From JAITMY01 sp031549685 (GTDB lineage: Bacteria > Bacteroidota > Bacteroidia > Bacteroidales > UBA932), in the NCBI GenBank assembly GCA_031549685.1, contig JAVBPG010000027.1, positions 1 to 11,541 on the forward strand: 11,541 nt of DNA. Direction: 5' to 3'. Made by a program: the position numbers and the translations under genes. The notes beneath the pieces were generated by a model that searched no databases, was not told the origin of the DNA, and was given only the letters and a program-made list of their open reading frames with translations. Within the stretch, counting starts at the first letter, position 1, and each line of letters begins with the position of its first letter. Shown here piece after piece: positions 1 to 7,263 of this stretch.

Positions 1-165
1 ATCGTCAATCGTCAATCGTCAATCGTCAATCGTCAATCGTCAATCGTCAATCGTCAATCGTCAATCGTCAATCGTCAATCGTCAATCGTCAATCGTCAAT
101 CGTCAATCGTCAATCGTCAATCGTCAATCGTCAATCATAAATCATAAATCATAAATAGCAAATCA
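1..165. repeat. Heptanucleotide tandem array upstream of asnS
   Basis: Positions 1-133 are 19 perfect back-to-back copies of the 7-mer ATCGTCA. They are followed by three copies of ATCATAA (134-154), one ATAGCAA (155-161) and a partial ATCA that touches the asnS ATG at 166. The array starts at the window edge, so its full length is unknown. There are no spacers, so it is not a CRISPR. No TAnnTTTG promoter box lies between the array and the gene, so the asnS promoter must lie further left or within the array. Perfect units grade into diverged ones toward the gene, as expected of a slippage-prone array whose edge is older. Confidence 0.97.
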
Positions 166-1563
166 ATGAAAACTCCCGGAAGAGCCAAGGTGGCCGCGCT
201 GCTGAGCGGCGGCGAGGTAGGAACAGATGTGGTGGTAAAAGGTTGGGTGCGCACCAAGCGCGGCAACAAAAACGTGGCGTTTATTGCCCTCAACGACGGC
301 TCTACCATCAACAATATTCAGCTGGTAGTTGATTTGCAAAAAATCAGCGAGGAGGAGCTCAAGGGCGTTACCACCGGAGCCTGCGTTTGCGCCAAGGGCA
401 AGCTGGTAGCCTCGCAGGGCGGTCAGCAGAGCGTGGAAATACAGGTTGACGCGCTGGAGCTTTACGGCGCCGCCGACCCCGAGGCTTACCCCCTGCAAAA
501 GAAGGGACACACGCTGGAGTTCCTGCGCGAAATAGCGCACCTGCGCCCGCGCACCAACACCTTTGGCGCCGTGCTGCGCATACGCCACGCCATGGCCTTT
601 GCCATTCACAAGTACTTCAACGATAACGGCTTCACATATCTCCACACGCCCATTGTTACCGCATCGGATGCCGAGGGTGCCGGAGCTATGTTTCGTGTAA
701 CTACGCTTGACGCAAAAAATCCTCCGCTTACCGAAGCTGGTGAGATAAACTTTGCCGAAGATTTTTTTGGTAAAGAAACAAGCTTGACGGTTTCGGGCCA
801 GCTGGAGGGCGAGCTTGGCGCAATGGCTTTGGGCGAAATTTACACCTTCGGCCCCACCTTCCGCGCCGAAAACAGCAACACGCCGCGCCACTTAGCCGAG
901 TTCTGGATGATTGAACCCGAAATGGCGTTTTACGAAATTCAGGACAACATGGATTTGGCCGAGGACTTCATAAAATCGTTGGTAAAATACGCACTTGACC
1001 ACTGCATGGACGACCTCAAGTTCCTCAACGATATGTACGACAAGGAGCTGATTGAGCGTCTGCAAAGCGTTTGCACCACAGATTTTGTTCGTTTGGACTA
1101 CACCGAGGGCGTAAAAATTCTGGAGGCCAGCGGACAAAAATTTGAGTTCCCTGTGCATTGGGGTGTAGATTTGCAGAGCGAGCACGAAAGATATTTGGTT
1201 GAAAAACATTTCAAAAAACCTGTAATTCTGACCAACTATCCGAAGGACATCAAGGCTTTTTACATGAAGCAAAACGAGGATGGAAAAACCGTGCGCGCCA
1301 TGGATGTTTTGTTCCCAAAAATCGGCGAAATCATTGGCGGCTCGCAGCGCGAGGAAAGCTTGGAAAAGCTGCAAGCCCGCATTGACGAGCTGAAGATGGA
1401 TGTAAAAACGCTGTGGTGGTACATCGACACGCGCCGCTTTGGCACGGCGCCGCACAGCGGCTTCGGCCTTGGGTTTGAACGCCTGCTGCTCTTTGTTACC
1501 GGCATGGGCAACATCCGCGATGTGATACCATTTCCGAGAACACCGAAGAGCGCGGAATTTTAA
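166..1563 (+). CDS. asnS: Asparaginyl-tRNA synthetase
   Basis: Class IIb aminoacyl-tRNA synthetase that charges tRNA-Asn with asparagine in the cytoplasm, using ATP. The protein is 465 residues, the usual length of bacterial AsnRS. An N-terminal OB-fold anticodon-binding domain covers about residues 20-100 (VVVKGWVRTKRGNK followed by the strand-rich FIALNDGS region). The catalytic core follows: motif 1 region near 158-171 (YLHTPIVTASDAEG), motif 2 near 232-250 (FRAENSNTPRHLAEFWMIE) and motif 3 near 432-441 (GFGLGFERLL), ending in the typical IPFPRTPKSAEF. The RAENSNTPRHLAEFWMIE signature separates AsnRS from AspRS and LysRS. The ATG at 166 directly follows the heptamer array and there is no Shine-Dalgarno site, as is common in Bacteroidota. 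rpoN follows on the same strand after an 85-base gap containing a hairpin. Confidence 0.97.
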   Translation: MKTPGRAKVAALLSGGEVGTDVVVKGWVRTKRGNKNVAFIALNDGSTINNIQLVVDLQKISEEELKGVTTGACVCAKGKLVASQGGQQSVEIQVDALELYGAADPEAYPLQKKGHTLEFLREIAHLRPRTNTFGAVLRIRHAMAFAIHKYFNDNGFTYLHTPIVTASDAEGAGAMFRVTTLDAKNPPLTEAGEINFAEDFFGKETSLTVSGQLEGELGAMALGEIYTFGPTFRAENSNTPRHLAEFWMIEPEMAFYEIQDNMDLAEDFIKSLVKYALDHCMDDLKFLNDMYDKELIERLQSVCTTDFVRLDYTEGVKILEASGQKFEFPVHWGVDLQSEHERYLVEKHFKKPVILTNYPKDIKAFYMKQNEDGKTVRAMDVLFPKIGEIIGGSQREESLEKLQARIDELKMDVKTLWWYIDTRRFGTAPHSGFGLGFERLLLFVTGMGNIRDVIPFPRTPKSAEF

Positions 1564-1583
1564 TTTAATGAACAGCTGACAAA

Positions 1584-1645
1584 GGATAACGGACAATGAG
1601 GTGGCACTTTTTCTTCATTGTCCGTTGTCCATTATCCGTTTTTTT
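1584..1645 (+). repeat. Heptad-derived hairpin with T-run before rpoN
   Basis: Positions 1584-1599 pair with 1615-1630 in a 16-bp stem with one G-T wobble and a 15-base loop. The right arm is made of 7-base units (CATTGTC, CGTTGTC, CATTATC, CGTTTTT) and the left arm of their complements (GGATAAC, GGACAAT). A run of seven T (1639-1645) follows. The structure sits between asnS and the likely rpoN start at 1649. It could act as a terminator or attenuator; equally it may only be an inverted pair of the heptad family found elsewhere in the window. Confidence 0.75.
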
Positions 1646-1648
1646 CAA

Positions 1649-3013
1649 TTGCTCAAACAAACTATTACCCAAAAGCAGCAAATGCGCCTGTCGCCCCTGC
1701 AAATTCAGCAAATAAAGTTGCTGGAGTTGCCGGTGCTGGATTTGGAGCAGCGCGTAAGGGAGGAGCTGGAGGATAATCCGGCGCTGGAGGAAAAGGAGGA
1801 TGAGGATGCAGCGCTGCAACCCGCAGTTGACGACACCCCGTCGTACCGCCTGCAGGACAACAATCAGCCGCGCGAGGTTAGGGATAGAACTATTACGCGC
1901 CCCGATGGCATGGACTTCCACGAGCTGATGACCGCGCAGTTGTCGCTTCGTCCGCTCACGCCCCGGCAGCGCGAGATTGGCATTTTCCTTATCGGCTGCT
2001 TGGACGATGACGGCTACCTTCGCCGCACCCTGCCCGAAGTTGCCAATGATATTGCTTTTGCCGAAGGAAAAGAGGTAAGCGAGGGTGAGCTGCTGGAGGT
2101 GCTGCACGTGATACAGGACTTGGAGCCCGCCGGCGTCGGCGCGCGCAGCCTGCAGGAGTGCCTGCTGCTGCAGCTCGAGGCAAAGGAGGAGGAGGCAGCG
2201 TCGGTTGCGTTAGCCACTAAAGTTGTGACCGACTTTTTCGATGATTTTACCAACAAGCGCTACGAAAAAATTTGCGCCGCGCTCAACATTTCCGATAAGG
2301 AGCTAAAGCAGGCCGCGGGCGAAATTACCAGGCTGAATCCAAAGCCCGGCGCCGGGTACAGCGAGGATGCCACCGATGCCGCCCCTGCCGTTATTCCCGA
2401 TTTTTTGGTGGAGTACAAGGACGGCGAGCTGCAGCAAAGCTTAACAGCGCGCAACGCCCCCGACTTGCGCGTGAGCAAGGAGTACCAAACGCTGCTCAAA
2501 ACCTACGCCAAGGATAAGGAGGCTTCGGATTTTGTGCGCAAAAAAATTGATGCCGCCCGCTGGTTCATCAGCGCGGTGCAGCGCCGCTACCAAACCTTAG
2601 CCGAGGTAATGAGCGTGATCGTAGAGCGGCAAAAAGATTTTTTTACAACCGGCAACGAATCCATGCTGCAGCCCCTGCTGCTAAAGGTGGTGGCCGAGGC
2701 CACTGGCTACGATTTGTCCACCATTTCGCGGGTGGTCAACAGCAAGTATGTGCAAACTAACTTCGGCATTTTTCCTCTAAAATTTTTCTTCTCCGAGGGC
2801 ATGCAAACCGAGAGCGGAGAGGAAATTTCCACCCGAAAAATAAAGAAGGAAATTAAAGACTTAATCGCAGCCGAGGATAAAAAGAAGCCGCTCTCGGACG
2901 AAAGCATTGTAAAGTTGCTGAAGGAAAAGGGCTACCTCATAGCCCGCCGCACCGTGGCCAAGTACCGCCAAATGCTCAACATTCCCGAGGCAAGGTTACG
3001 GAAAAATATTTGA
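1649..3013 (+). CDS. rpoN: RNA polymerase sigma-54 factor (TTG start)
   Basis: Alternative sigma factor that directs core RNA polymerase to -24/-12 promoters and needs AAA+ activators to open them. With the TTG start the protein is 454 residues and begins LKQTITQKQQMRLSPLQIQQIKLL after the initiator, the usual Gln/Leu-rich activator-interacting region I. An acidic stretch near residues 50-60 (EEKEDEDAA) follows, then the core-binding domain, a helix-turn-helix region near 345-365 (VAEATGYDLSTISRVVNSKY) and the RpoN box ARRTVAKYR at 432-440. An upstream in-frame GTG at 1601 is open, but it would add 16 residues (including HCPLSIIR) encoded by the intergenic hairpin, and families with this N-terminus begin at M-LKQ. 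I therefore prefer TTG at 1649; no ATG fits until residue 12. It lies just downstream of asnS, possibly co-transcribed. Overlapping hairpins follow the stop. Confidence 0.95.
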   Translation: MLKQTITQKQQMRLSPLQIQQIKLLELPVLDLEQRVREELEDNPALEEKEDEDAALQPAVDDTPSYRLQDNNQPREVRDRTITRPDGMDFHELMTAQLSLRPLTPRQREIGIFLIGCLDDDGYLRRTLPEVANDIAFAEGKEVSEGELLEVLHVIQDLEPAGVGARSLQECLLLQLEAKEEEAASVALATKVVTDFFDDFTNKRYEKICAALNISDKELKQAAGEITRLNPKPGAGYSEDATDAAPAVIPDFLVEYKDGELQQSLTARNAPDLRVSKEYQTLLKTYAKDKEASDFVRKKIDAARWFISAVQRRYQTLAEVMSVIVERQKDFFTTGNESMLQPLLLKVVAEATGYDLSTISRVVNSKYVQTNFGIFPLKFFFSEGMQTESGEEISTRKIKKEIKDLIAAEDKKKPLSDESIVKLLKEKGYLIARRTVAKYRQMLNIPEARLRKNI

Positions 3014-3027
3014 TAATGGTACTCCGA

Positions 3028-3072
3028 GTCAAACAAACAGCGGCGAGATAAACTCGCCGCTGTTTGTTTGAC
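3028..3072. terminator. 20-bp perfect hairpin between convergent rpoN and pectate lyase genes
   Basis: Positions 3028-3047 and 3053-3072 are perfect reverse complements (20 bp) around the 5-base loop ATAAA. The stem has a GC-rich tip (CGGCGAG) and an A/T-richer base. It lies 15 bases past the rpoN stop and between convergent genes, so a bidirectional terminator or 3'-end stabiliser is likely. There is no T-run immediately beyond either arm, so classical intrinsic termination is not certain. Confidence 0.75.
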
Positions 3073-3100
3073 CCTAAGAGGGTTTACCCCCCTTAGGGTC
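3070..3100. terminator. Second hairpin overlapping the first
   Basis: GACCCTAAG (3070-3078) pairs with CTTAGGGTC (3092-3100), with an inner GGG/CCC pairing possible in the loop. Its first three bases (GAC) are also the last three of the preceding 20-bp stem, so both stems cannot form completely at once. It ends 15 bases before the pectate lyase stop on the other strand. Probably part of the same convergent terminator region. Confidence 0.55.
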
Positions 3101-3115
3101 ATTTCACCACCACCA

Positions 3116-5233
3116 CTATTTTACCACTATTTGTACCACCGAGCGCTTCTTCTGAGCGTTCTCAATAGACAGCAGATAAGTCCCCGATGGGTACGAGGAA
3201 ACATCCACAACATGGGAACTACCCTTTACCCGACCGCTGTAAACTACCACGCCGGCCATGTCCAGCAACTTAACATCGTACACACCCTCTTCCTCAAAGC
3301 TAAGGTTTAGCTGGGACTCTACAGGGTTGGGGTAAACCTTAACCGGAAGCTGGGCGTTCTGGTCAACTCCCGTTACCGGTGGAGGTGTTGAGTCCGGACG
3401 AAAATCCAGCACTGTGAACTTTTTCGAAACCGGCTGGGCGGACATGTATTCTACATTTCCAACTTGTGTAGCCGTAACGGTAACATCTCCCACCCACAAA
3501 ACTTCAAGTTCGTTGCCATTTACCACGTGCAGCGCAGGATTCTCAAGATCGCCGCCAGAGGTGGTGTACGTTATCGGCAAACTACTATTAACGGTGGCGG
3601 TTAACACAATATTCGGATCGCCATAGTACGCCACGGTGCCCTGCTCCCATGTGATAACCTGTTCTATTTTTCTTGTTAGCACACCATTGTTACTTCCCCT
3701 ATTCAGGTAGTTCTCTAAGTTGGTATAGTTGTTGTTGAAATCACAAAAATTACCATCTGCGGCTTTAAAAGGATCAAGTCCCTGCATAATCTCCCACTCG
3801 TCCGGCATCCCATCCCCATCGCTATCCAGCGGGGCGTGTGTGCTGTCAACCTGCGCGTAGTAGCTGGCCCAAGCGTCCCATGAGGCATCGGCATCGGCGG
3901 GCTTGGTATCCATATAGGTATCAATAATTCCTTTTGTTCTTGTGCTTTTCTGCTTTTCTGCATCAGGCGGAATTACGATGCTACCCGTAAAATGGTAGCC
4001 TTCTCCTCCTGCCAACCTATCCTTTGCCTCGCCCACAACGCGAGCGTCTATGGCATCACGTTTGGGAAGCCTAGCACCAACGTTTGCAAACACTGAGTCG
4101 CGTGCAACTTCGGCAGCGGTTGCGATAACCATAGCGTGGGTAGGAATAGAAAAAACTCCAGAAGCGCTATACTTACTACCTGTATTATTTTTTAAGCCCT
4201 GTCCCATATTATCATTTGTTTTAGCAGCGTTGCCCCACATTACATTTCCGGCGAGCCACCACTTTCCTACTTGTCCGGGTGCAGCGGGATCCGATGGGGA
4301 AACAAAGTACTGACTACCTGCTTCCGTTGGGCTTGCCGGACCTGGTATGTAGTAATTATTTATCATGTTGCAATCTACACGATTGCCTGCTAATGCTCTT
4401 GAGTCGCCACCATAAAACGCGCCATCGCTACCCCAGTTGTAGTGTACGTTATTTACGTAGTCAAATATGCAAACTCCGTTGTCGGTGCCATTGGCATCGC
4501 TGCGTGCTCCGTTTTGGCGGGGCATACGGCTCATGTGGTGCGCCAACATATTGTGGTGATAGCTGGCAGTTTTTCCACCCCACTGCGCACCATAACCTCG
4601 AATACCCTTGTCATGAAAAGATGCGTAAAGCGACTCGCTTACCAAGCAATTCTGTACGGTAGTACGCTGGTTGTCGTATATGGTCATGCTCTCCTCTACC
4701 GCCCAACTGAACGAGCAATGGTCAATAATGAAATCGCTGGCATTCTCATACCACAAGCACGACTGCTCTTTCCCCTTTACACTATATATATCGCCCGGAC
4801 GGAAGCGCATGTACCGAATGATAACGTTTTTGCCACTAAAGCCAATACCAAAACCCTTAATAACAATGCCATCGCCAAGGGCGGTCTGCCCGGCAATAGT
4901 CATGTTGCTGCGGCTGGTTTTGAAGTTACCTTTGGAGTTGCCCGAAATTTTCATATCGATAACGCCGCCACATTTAAACATTATGGTAATAGGGTCGATG
5001 CCCGGAGTGCTAAGCGCTTGGCGAAGTGAACCCTGGTACTGAGGTGCGTTAACATCGGCTGTATCCAGCGTGTGAGTAACGTAAATAACGCGGCCTCCAC
5101 GACCTCCCGTTACGTAGGCACCATAGCCCTCGGCACCGGGAAAAGCGCGAAGGCTATCGGCAAAATTTTGGGCAAAAACGCCCGTAGTTGTTAAACTGGC
5201 ACTTACAAGCAAAAACAATAATTTTTTCATCAT
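3116..5233 (-). CDS. Secreted PL1-type pectate lyase with T9SS sorting domain
   Basis: Predicted secreted or surface polysaccharide lyase cleaving polygalacturonate by beta-elimination. The protein is 705 residues. A signal peptide covers about residues 1-21 (MMKKLLFLLV...GVFA, cut before Q22). The parallel beta-helix begins FPGAEGYGAYVTGGRGG (31-47), typical of the PL1 subgroup in Bacteroidota, with a DHCSFSW strand at 171-177 and an HHNMLAHHMSRMPR segment at 226-239 that probably carries the catalytic arginine. A calcium-type DSDGDGMPDEW stretch lies at 470-480. An Ig-like region covers about 527-610, and a T9SS type A sorting domain the last ~75 residues (VKVYPNPVESQLNL to YLLSIENAQKKRSVVQIVVK). 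The start MM leaves a plausible short leader; either Met could be used. The pectinesterase frame lies upstream on the same strand, 97 bases away, and shares the C-terminal module. No SusC/SusD genes are nearby, so this is not an obvious PUL. Exact substrate is inferred. Confidence 0.9.
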   Translation of the reverse strand: MMKKLLFLLVSASLTTTGVFAQNFADSLRAFPGAEGYGAYVTGGRGGRVIYVTHTLDTADVNAPQYQGSLRQALSTPGIDPITIMFKCGGVIDMKISGNSKGNFKTSRSNMTIAGQTALGDGIVIKGFGIGFSGKNVIIRYMRFRPGDIYSVKGKEQSCLWYENASDFIIDHCSFSWAVEESMTIYDNQRTTVQNCLVSESLYASFHDKGIRGYGAQWGGKTASYHHNMLAHHMSRMPRQNGARSDANGTDNGVCIFDYVNNVHYNWGSDGAFYGGDSRALAGNRVDCNMINNYYIPGPASPTEAGSQYFVSPSDPAAPGQVGKWWLAGNVMWGNAAKTNDNMGQGLKNNTGSKYSASGVFSIPTHAMVIATAAEVARDSVFANVGARLPKRDAIDARVVGEAKDRLAGGEGYHFTGSIVIPPDAEKQKSTRTKGIIDTYMDTKPADADASWDAWASYYAQVDSTHAPLDSDGDGMPDEWEIMQGLDPFKAADGNFCDFNNNYTNLENYLNRGSNNGVLTRKIEQVITWEQGTVAYYGDPNIVLTATVNSSLPITYTTSGGDLENPALHVVNGNELEVLWVGDVTVTATQVGNVEYMSAQPVSKKFTVLDFRPDSTPPPVTGVDQNAQLPVKVYPNPVESQLNLSFEEEGVYDVKLLDMAGVVVYSGRVKGSSHVVDVSSYPSGTYLLSIENAQKKRSVVQIVVK
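3119..3655 (-). repeat. Ig-like + T9SS C-terminal module, copy 1
   Basis: This encodes residues 527-705 of the pectate lyase. It is a direct repeat of 5334-5870 in the pectinesterase frame: 179 residues align without gaps and I count 131 identities (about 73%). The best conserved stretches are YGDPNIVLTATVNS, VVNGNELE, LWVGDVTVTATQVGN and ENAQKKRSVVQ. Confidence 0.9.
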
Positions 5234-5259
5234 AATTTCGATTTAATACAATTTCTAAA

Positions 5260-5289
5260 CAAGATTAATATGGATTTTTTTTAGCAAAA
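5260..5289 (-). promoter_or_regulatory. Candidate Bacteroidota promoter for pectate lyase
   Basis: On the minus strand TAATCTTG (5267-5260) differs at one base from the TAnnTTTG -7 box. A TTTTG element (5289-5285) lies 17 bases upstream, somewhat shorter than the usual spacing. The start codon is 27 bases downstream of the box, giving a short A-rich leader. If real, the pectate lyase can be transcribed without the upstream pectinesterase. Confidence 0.35.
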
Positions 5290-5295
5290 CGATAA

Positions 5296-5312
5296 GAATC
5301 TTTAAAAGATTC
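5296..5312 (-). terminator. Small hairpin after the pectinesterase frame
   Basis: GAATCTT (5296-5302) and AAGATTC (5306-5312) are complementary around a 3-base loop, 18 bases past the pectinesterase stop on the minus strand. The minus strand continues with TTATCGTTTT. The stem is short and A/T-rich, so this is only a weak terminator candidate. Confidence 0.35.
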
Positions 5313-5333
5313 AACAAGAAAAAAACTCTACTA

Positions 5334-5870
5334 TTTTACCACTAACTGTACTACCGAGCGCTTTTTTTGCGCATTTTCCATACACAACAGATAGCTGCCT
5401 GATGAATACTTGGAAACATCAATGACATGCGAATCACCCTTTACGTTTGCTCTATAAACCACCGCTCCGGTCAAGTCCATCAACTTAACATTGTACGCAC
5501 CCTCTCCGTCAAAGTTAAGGTTTAGCAAGTCTTTTACAGGAATTGGATAAACCTTAACAGGAATTTGTGCGCTCTGGTCAACGCCCGTTACCGGTGGTGT
5601 TAGTGGATCCGAGCGAAATTCCAGTATGGTAAAAATTTTCGAAACTGGTGTAGCAGGCAGATAGGTGGCGTTTCCAACTTGTGTCGCCGTAACGGTAACA
5701 TCTCCTACCCACAAAATTTCAAGTTCGTTGCCATTTACCACATGCAGCACGGGGTTTTCAATGTCGCTGGGGATGGAGGTGTATGTTATAGGCAAACCGC
5801 TGTTGACGGTGGCAGTTAGCACAATATTCGGATCACCATAGTACCCCACCGTGTCTTGCTCCCATGTTAT
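5334..5870 (-). repeat. Ig-like + T9SS C-terminal module, copy 2
   Basis: Codes for residues 394-572 of the pectinesterase frame and repeats the module at 3119-3655 in the same orientation, with no length change over 179 residues. Differences cluster in the TSIPSD loop, in the linker FRSDPLT and in the sorting domain. The copies are diverged, so this is an older module duplication or shared inheritance, not a recent one. Confidence 0.9.
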
Positions 5871-6374
5871 AATATTTTCCAATCTCGGAACAGCGCTACC
5901 GGGAATACCTGCTTGGTTGAGCGTTCTAATGGCATATTTTTCTTCCGTTTTTCCGTTAACATCATACGCCAACTGCGCCGTAAAATCTTGTAATGAATCG
6001 TTGCGGTAAATCAAGTACCCCCTTGCTCCCTCCACTGCTTTCCAACGCAACGAATCGCCATCAACTCTCATGCCCATAGGCGCGTCTAACGTGGCGCGAG
6101 GATTCCAACCCTCAAAAAAACGCTCAATGGAGTACTTATTGGTATCCGCAGCCATAAGTTGCGTAGTCCACGCAAGACGCTGGATTACATTCATGGTATT
6201 TCCTTCTAAATCCATAGAGTTCCACTCTGCCATGTAAATGCCCGCCTTGGTTGAATTATCCCATTCTGTCCAACCTTGAGGGCTTATGTGCTTCCCTAAC
6301 TTACAATTAAAAAAACCCGAAGAACTATTTGCTTTCCAAGGTCTCCCTAAAGTACAGGTATTATCGGATAAGCC

Positions 6375-6377
6375 TTA
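6375..6377 (-). other. Premature TAA codon in the pectinesterase frame
   Basis: On the minus strand the codons read ATA CTT GCG GAA TAA GGC TTA TCC GAT, giving ILAE-stop-GLSD. The frame is unchanged across it, so no insertion or deletion is involved. A single base change to GAA, CAA, AAA, TCA, TTA, TAC or TAT would restore a full-length enzyme. A TAA is not a selenocysteine or pyrrolysine codon. Confidence 0.95.
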
Positions 6378-7076
6378 TTCCGCAAGTATTTTGCTATTCT
6401 TAATTAAAATACCATGCTTAAATCCACTTGTTGTCACTTTTGAGTCCTCTGGGGCAGTAATGTAACCACCTTTGCGCACTCTCGAAACTATTACGCTGCT
6501 GTCGTACATTATTGCCGCATCGCCGTATATAAAGTCCACATCGCCCTGAGTTTCGCACTTAAAAAAGTATTGCATGCCGCTATTAGCATAGTGCGTATCT
6601 TGGTGGCTCATCTGCTTTACGTTGTAAAACATCATTTTATCACCATGGGTGCGCAATGCACGTGCTTGAGCATACGTTGCCACATTTTCCACTGTTATAT
6701 TTTCGACATACCAATTACTACCTCGAAAATACATGGTATTACTACCATCTGCGGGACCTGCGGGACCTGCCGTATCTCCCACTATACGCACACCATCTCG
6801 ACTCTCGCCAATAATGGTAATATTATTTATGCTATTTTGCTTAGGGTTACTTGGCAACGCGTACTGAGTGTTATTTGACTTTCTGTACGTTCCATTTTTC
6901 AGGAAAAATATATCTTCCGCCGTGGCATTGTCAAAAGCCTCTTGCAGCTCATCACCATTGGGCGAAACCACCACAAATTTGGCTTGTGCCACCATAGCGG
7001 CAAAGCATAGTGTCATTACCGACAAAGCACGCTGTACAGATTGGTTCATATTTTTAATTTGTTTAAACAAGCAACG

Positions 7077-7084
7077 CAAATATA
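7077..7084 (-). promoter_or_regulatory. Candidate -7 box for pectinesterase
   Basis: The minus strand reads TATATTTG (7084-7077), an exact match to the Bacteroidota TAnnTTTG box, 27 bases before the ATG at 7049. No convincing -33 TTG is visible at the usual distance. Its position also argues against the ATG at 7079, which would lie almost inside the box. Confidence 0.5.
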
Positions 7085-7180
7085 GGTGAAAATGCGTTGT
7101 TTTATATCCCGTTCGACATTTTTAACCTTTTAGATAAAAGCAACCGATTGTATATAAACACATTAATTCAACAACTCATA

Positions 7181-7199
7181 TATTGTACATTCTACAATA
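7181..7199. repeat. Short palindrome in the AT-rich gap
   Basis: TATTGTA (7181-7187) and TACAATA (7193-7199) form a 7-bp inverted repeat around 5 bases, about 100 bases upstream of the pectinesterase -7 box. It could be an operator or simply chance in AT-rich sequence. Apart from this, the box at 7077 and the terminator at 7206-7245, the gap 7050-7263 shows nothing recognisable. Confidence 0.3.
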
Positions 7200-7205
7200 A
7201 GTAGT

Positions 7206-7245
7206 ATAAAAAAACGGACAACAGATTTAGCTATCCATTGTCCGC
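7206..7245 (-). terminator. Terminator after the GGGtGRT gene
   Basis: Read on the minus strand, CGGACAA (7244-7238) pairs with TTGTCCG (7221-7215) and is followed by a run of seven T. It begins 20 bases past the GGGtGRT stop, the right place for an intrinsic terminator. Its arms carry the GTTGTCC-GTTTTTT heptads also seen before rpoN, so this terminator seems built from the window's heptad repeat family. Confidence 0.7.
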
Positions 7246-7263
7246 TTTTTAACCTACCGGCTT

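Larger units (their letters stand above)
5331..7049 (-). pseudogene. Pectinesterase (CE8) with T9SS domain, interrupted by one in-frame TAA
   Basis: One continuous 573-codon frame for a secreted pectin methylesterase, broken only at codon 225 (TAA, 6377-6375). I start at 7049 (MNQSVQRALSVMTLCFAAMVAQA, a good signal peptide preceded by an A-rich leader); an in-frame ATG at 7079 would add ten unlikely residues. CE8 features before the stop: SHQDTHY at 148-154, with Q150 and general-acid D151, and GDVDFIYGDA at 169-178, with nucleophile D172. After the stop the same frame gives LGRPW at 234-238 (R236, W238) and QGWTEW, then a fibronectin III-like region (~323-390), an Ig-like region and a T9SS tail (394-572). 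The tail reads YPIP where YPNP is usual. A product ending at the stop would lack the catalytic Arg/Trp and the sorting signal; a downstream ATG at 6233 is open but has no leader peptide. Nonsense pseudogene, readthrough or sequence error remain possible. Confidence 0.88.

Noticed and set aside
1..133. Possible CRISPR array
   Set aside because: The units are 7 bases long, identical and without spacers; no cas gene is present.
163..1596. Long open frames antisense to asnS (163-891 and 892-1596, minus)
   Set aside because: They mirror a certain coding gene and have no family motifs or leaders.
1601..1648. GTG start for rpoN
   Set aside because: The added 16 residues are encoded by the heptad hairpin, and the family N-terminus begins at the TTG.
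4442..5042. Plus-strand open frames opposite the pectate lyase
   Set aside because: They are shadows of a gene with clear domains on the other strand and show no recognisable protein.
6375..6377. Recoded amino acid at the internal stop
   Set aside because: Selenocysteine and pyrrolysine use TGA and TAG; here the codon is TAA, and the family has no special residue at this point.
5331..7049. Frameshift or two separate genes instead of one broken pectinesterase
   Set aside because: Both halves are in the same frame, the bases between them encode expected CE8 sequence (LGRPW, QGWTEW), and the second half lacks a signal peptide.
3116..7049. A complete pectin utilisation locus
   Set aside because: No SusC/SusD, transporter, regulator or other pectin enzyme is present in the window; only two secreted enzymes are seen.
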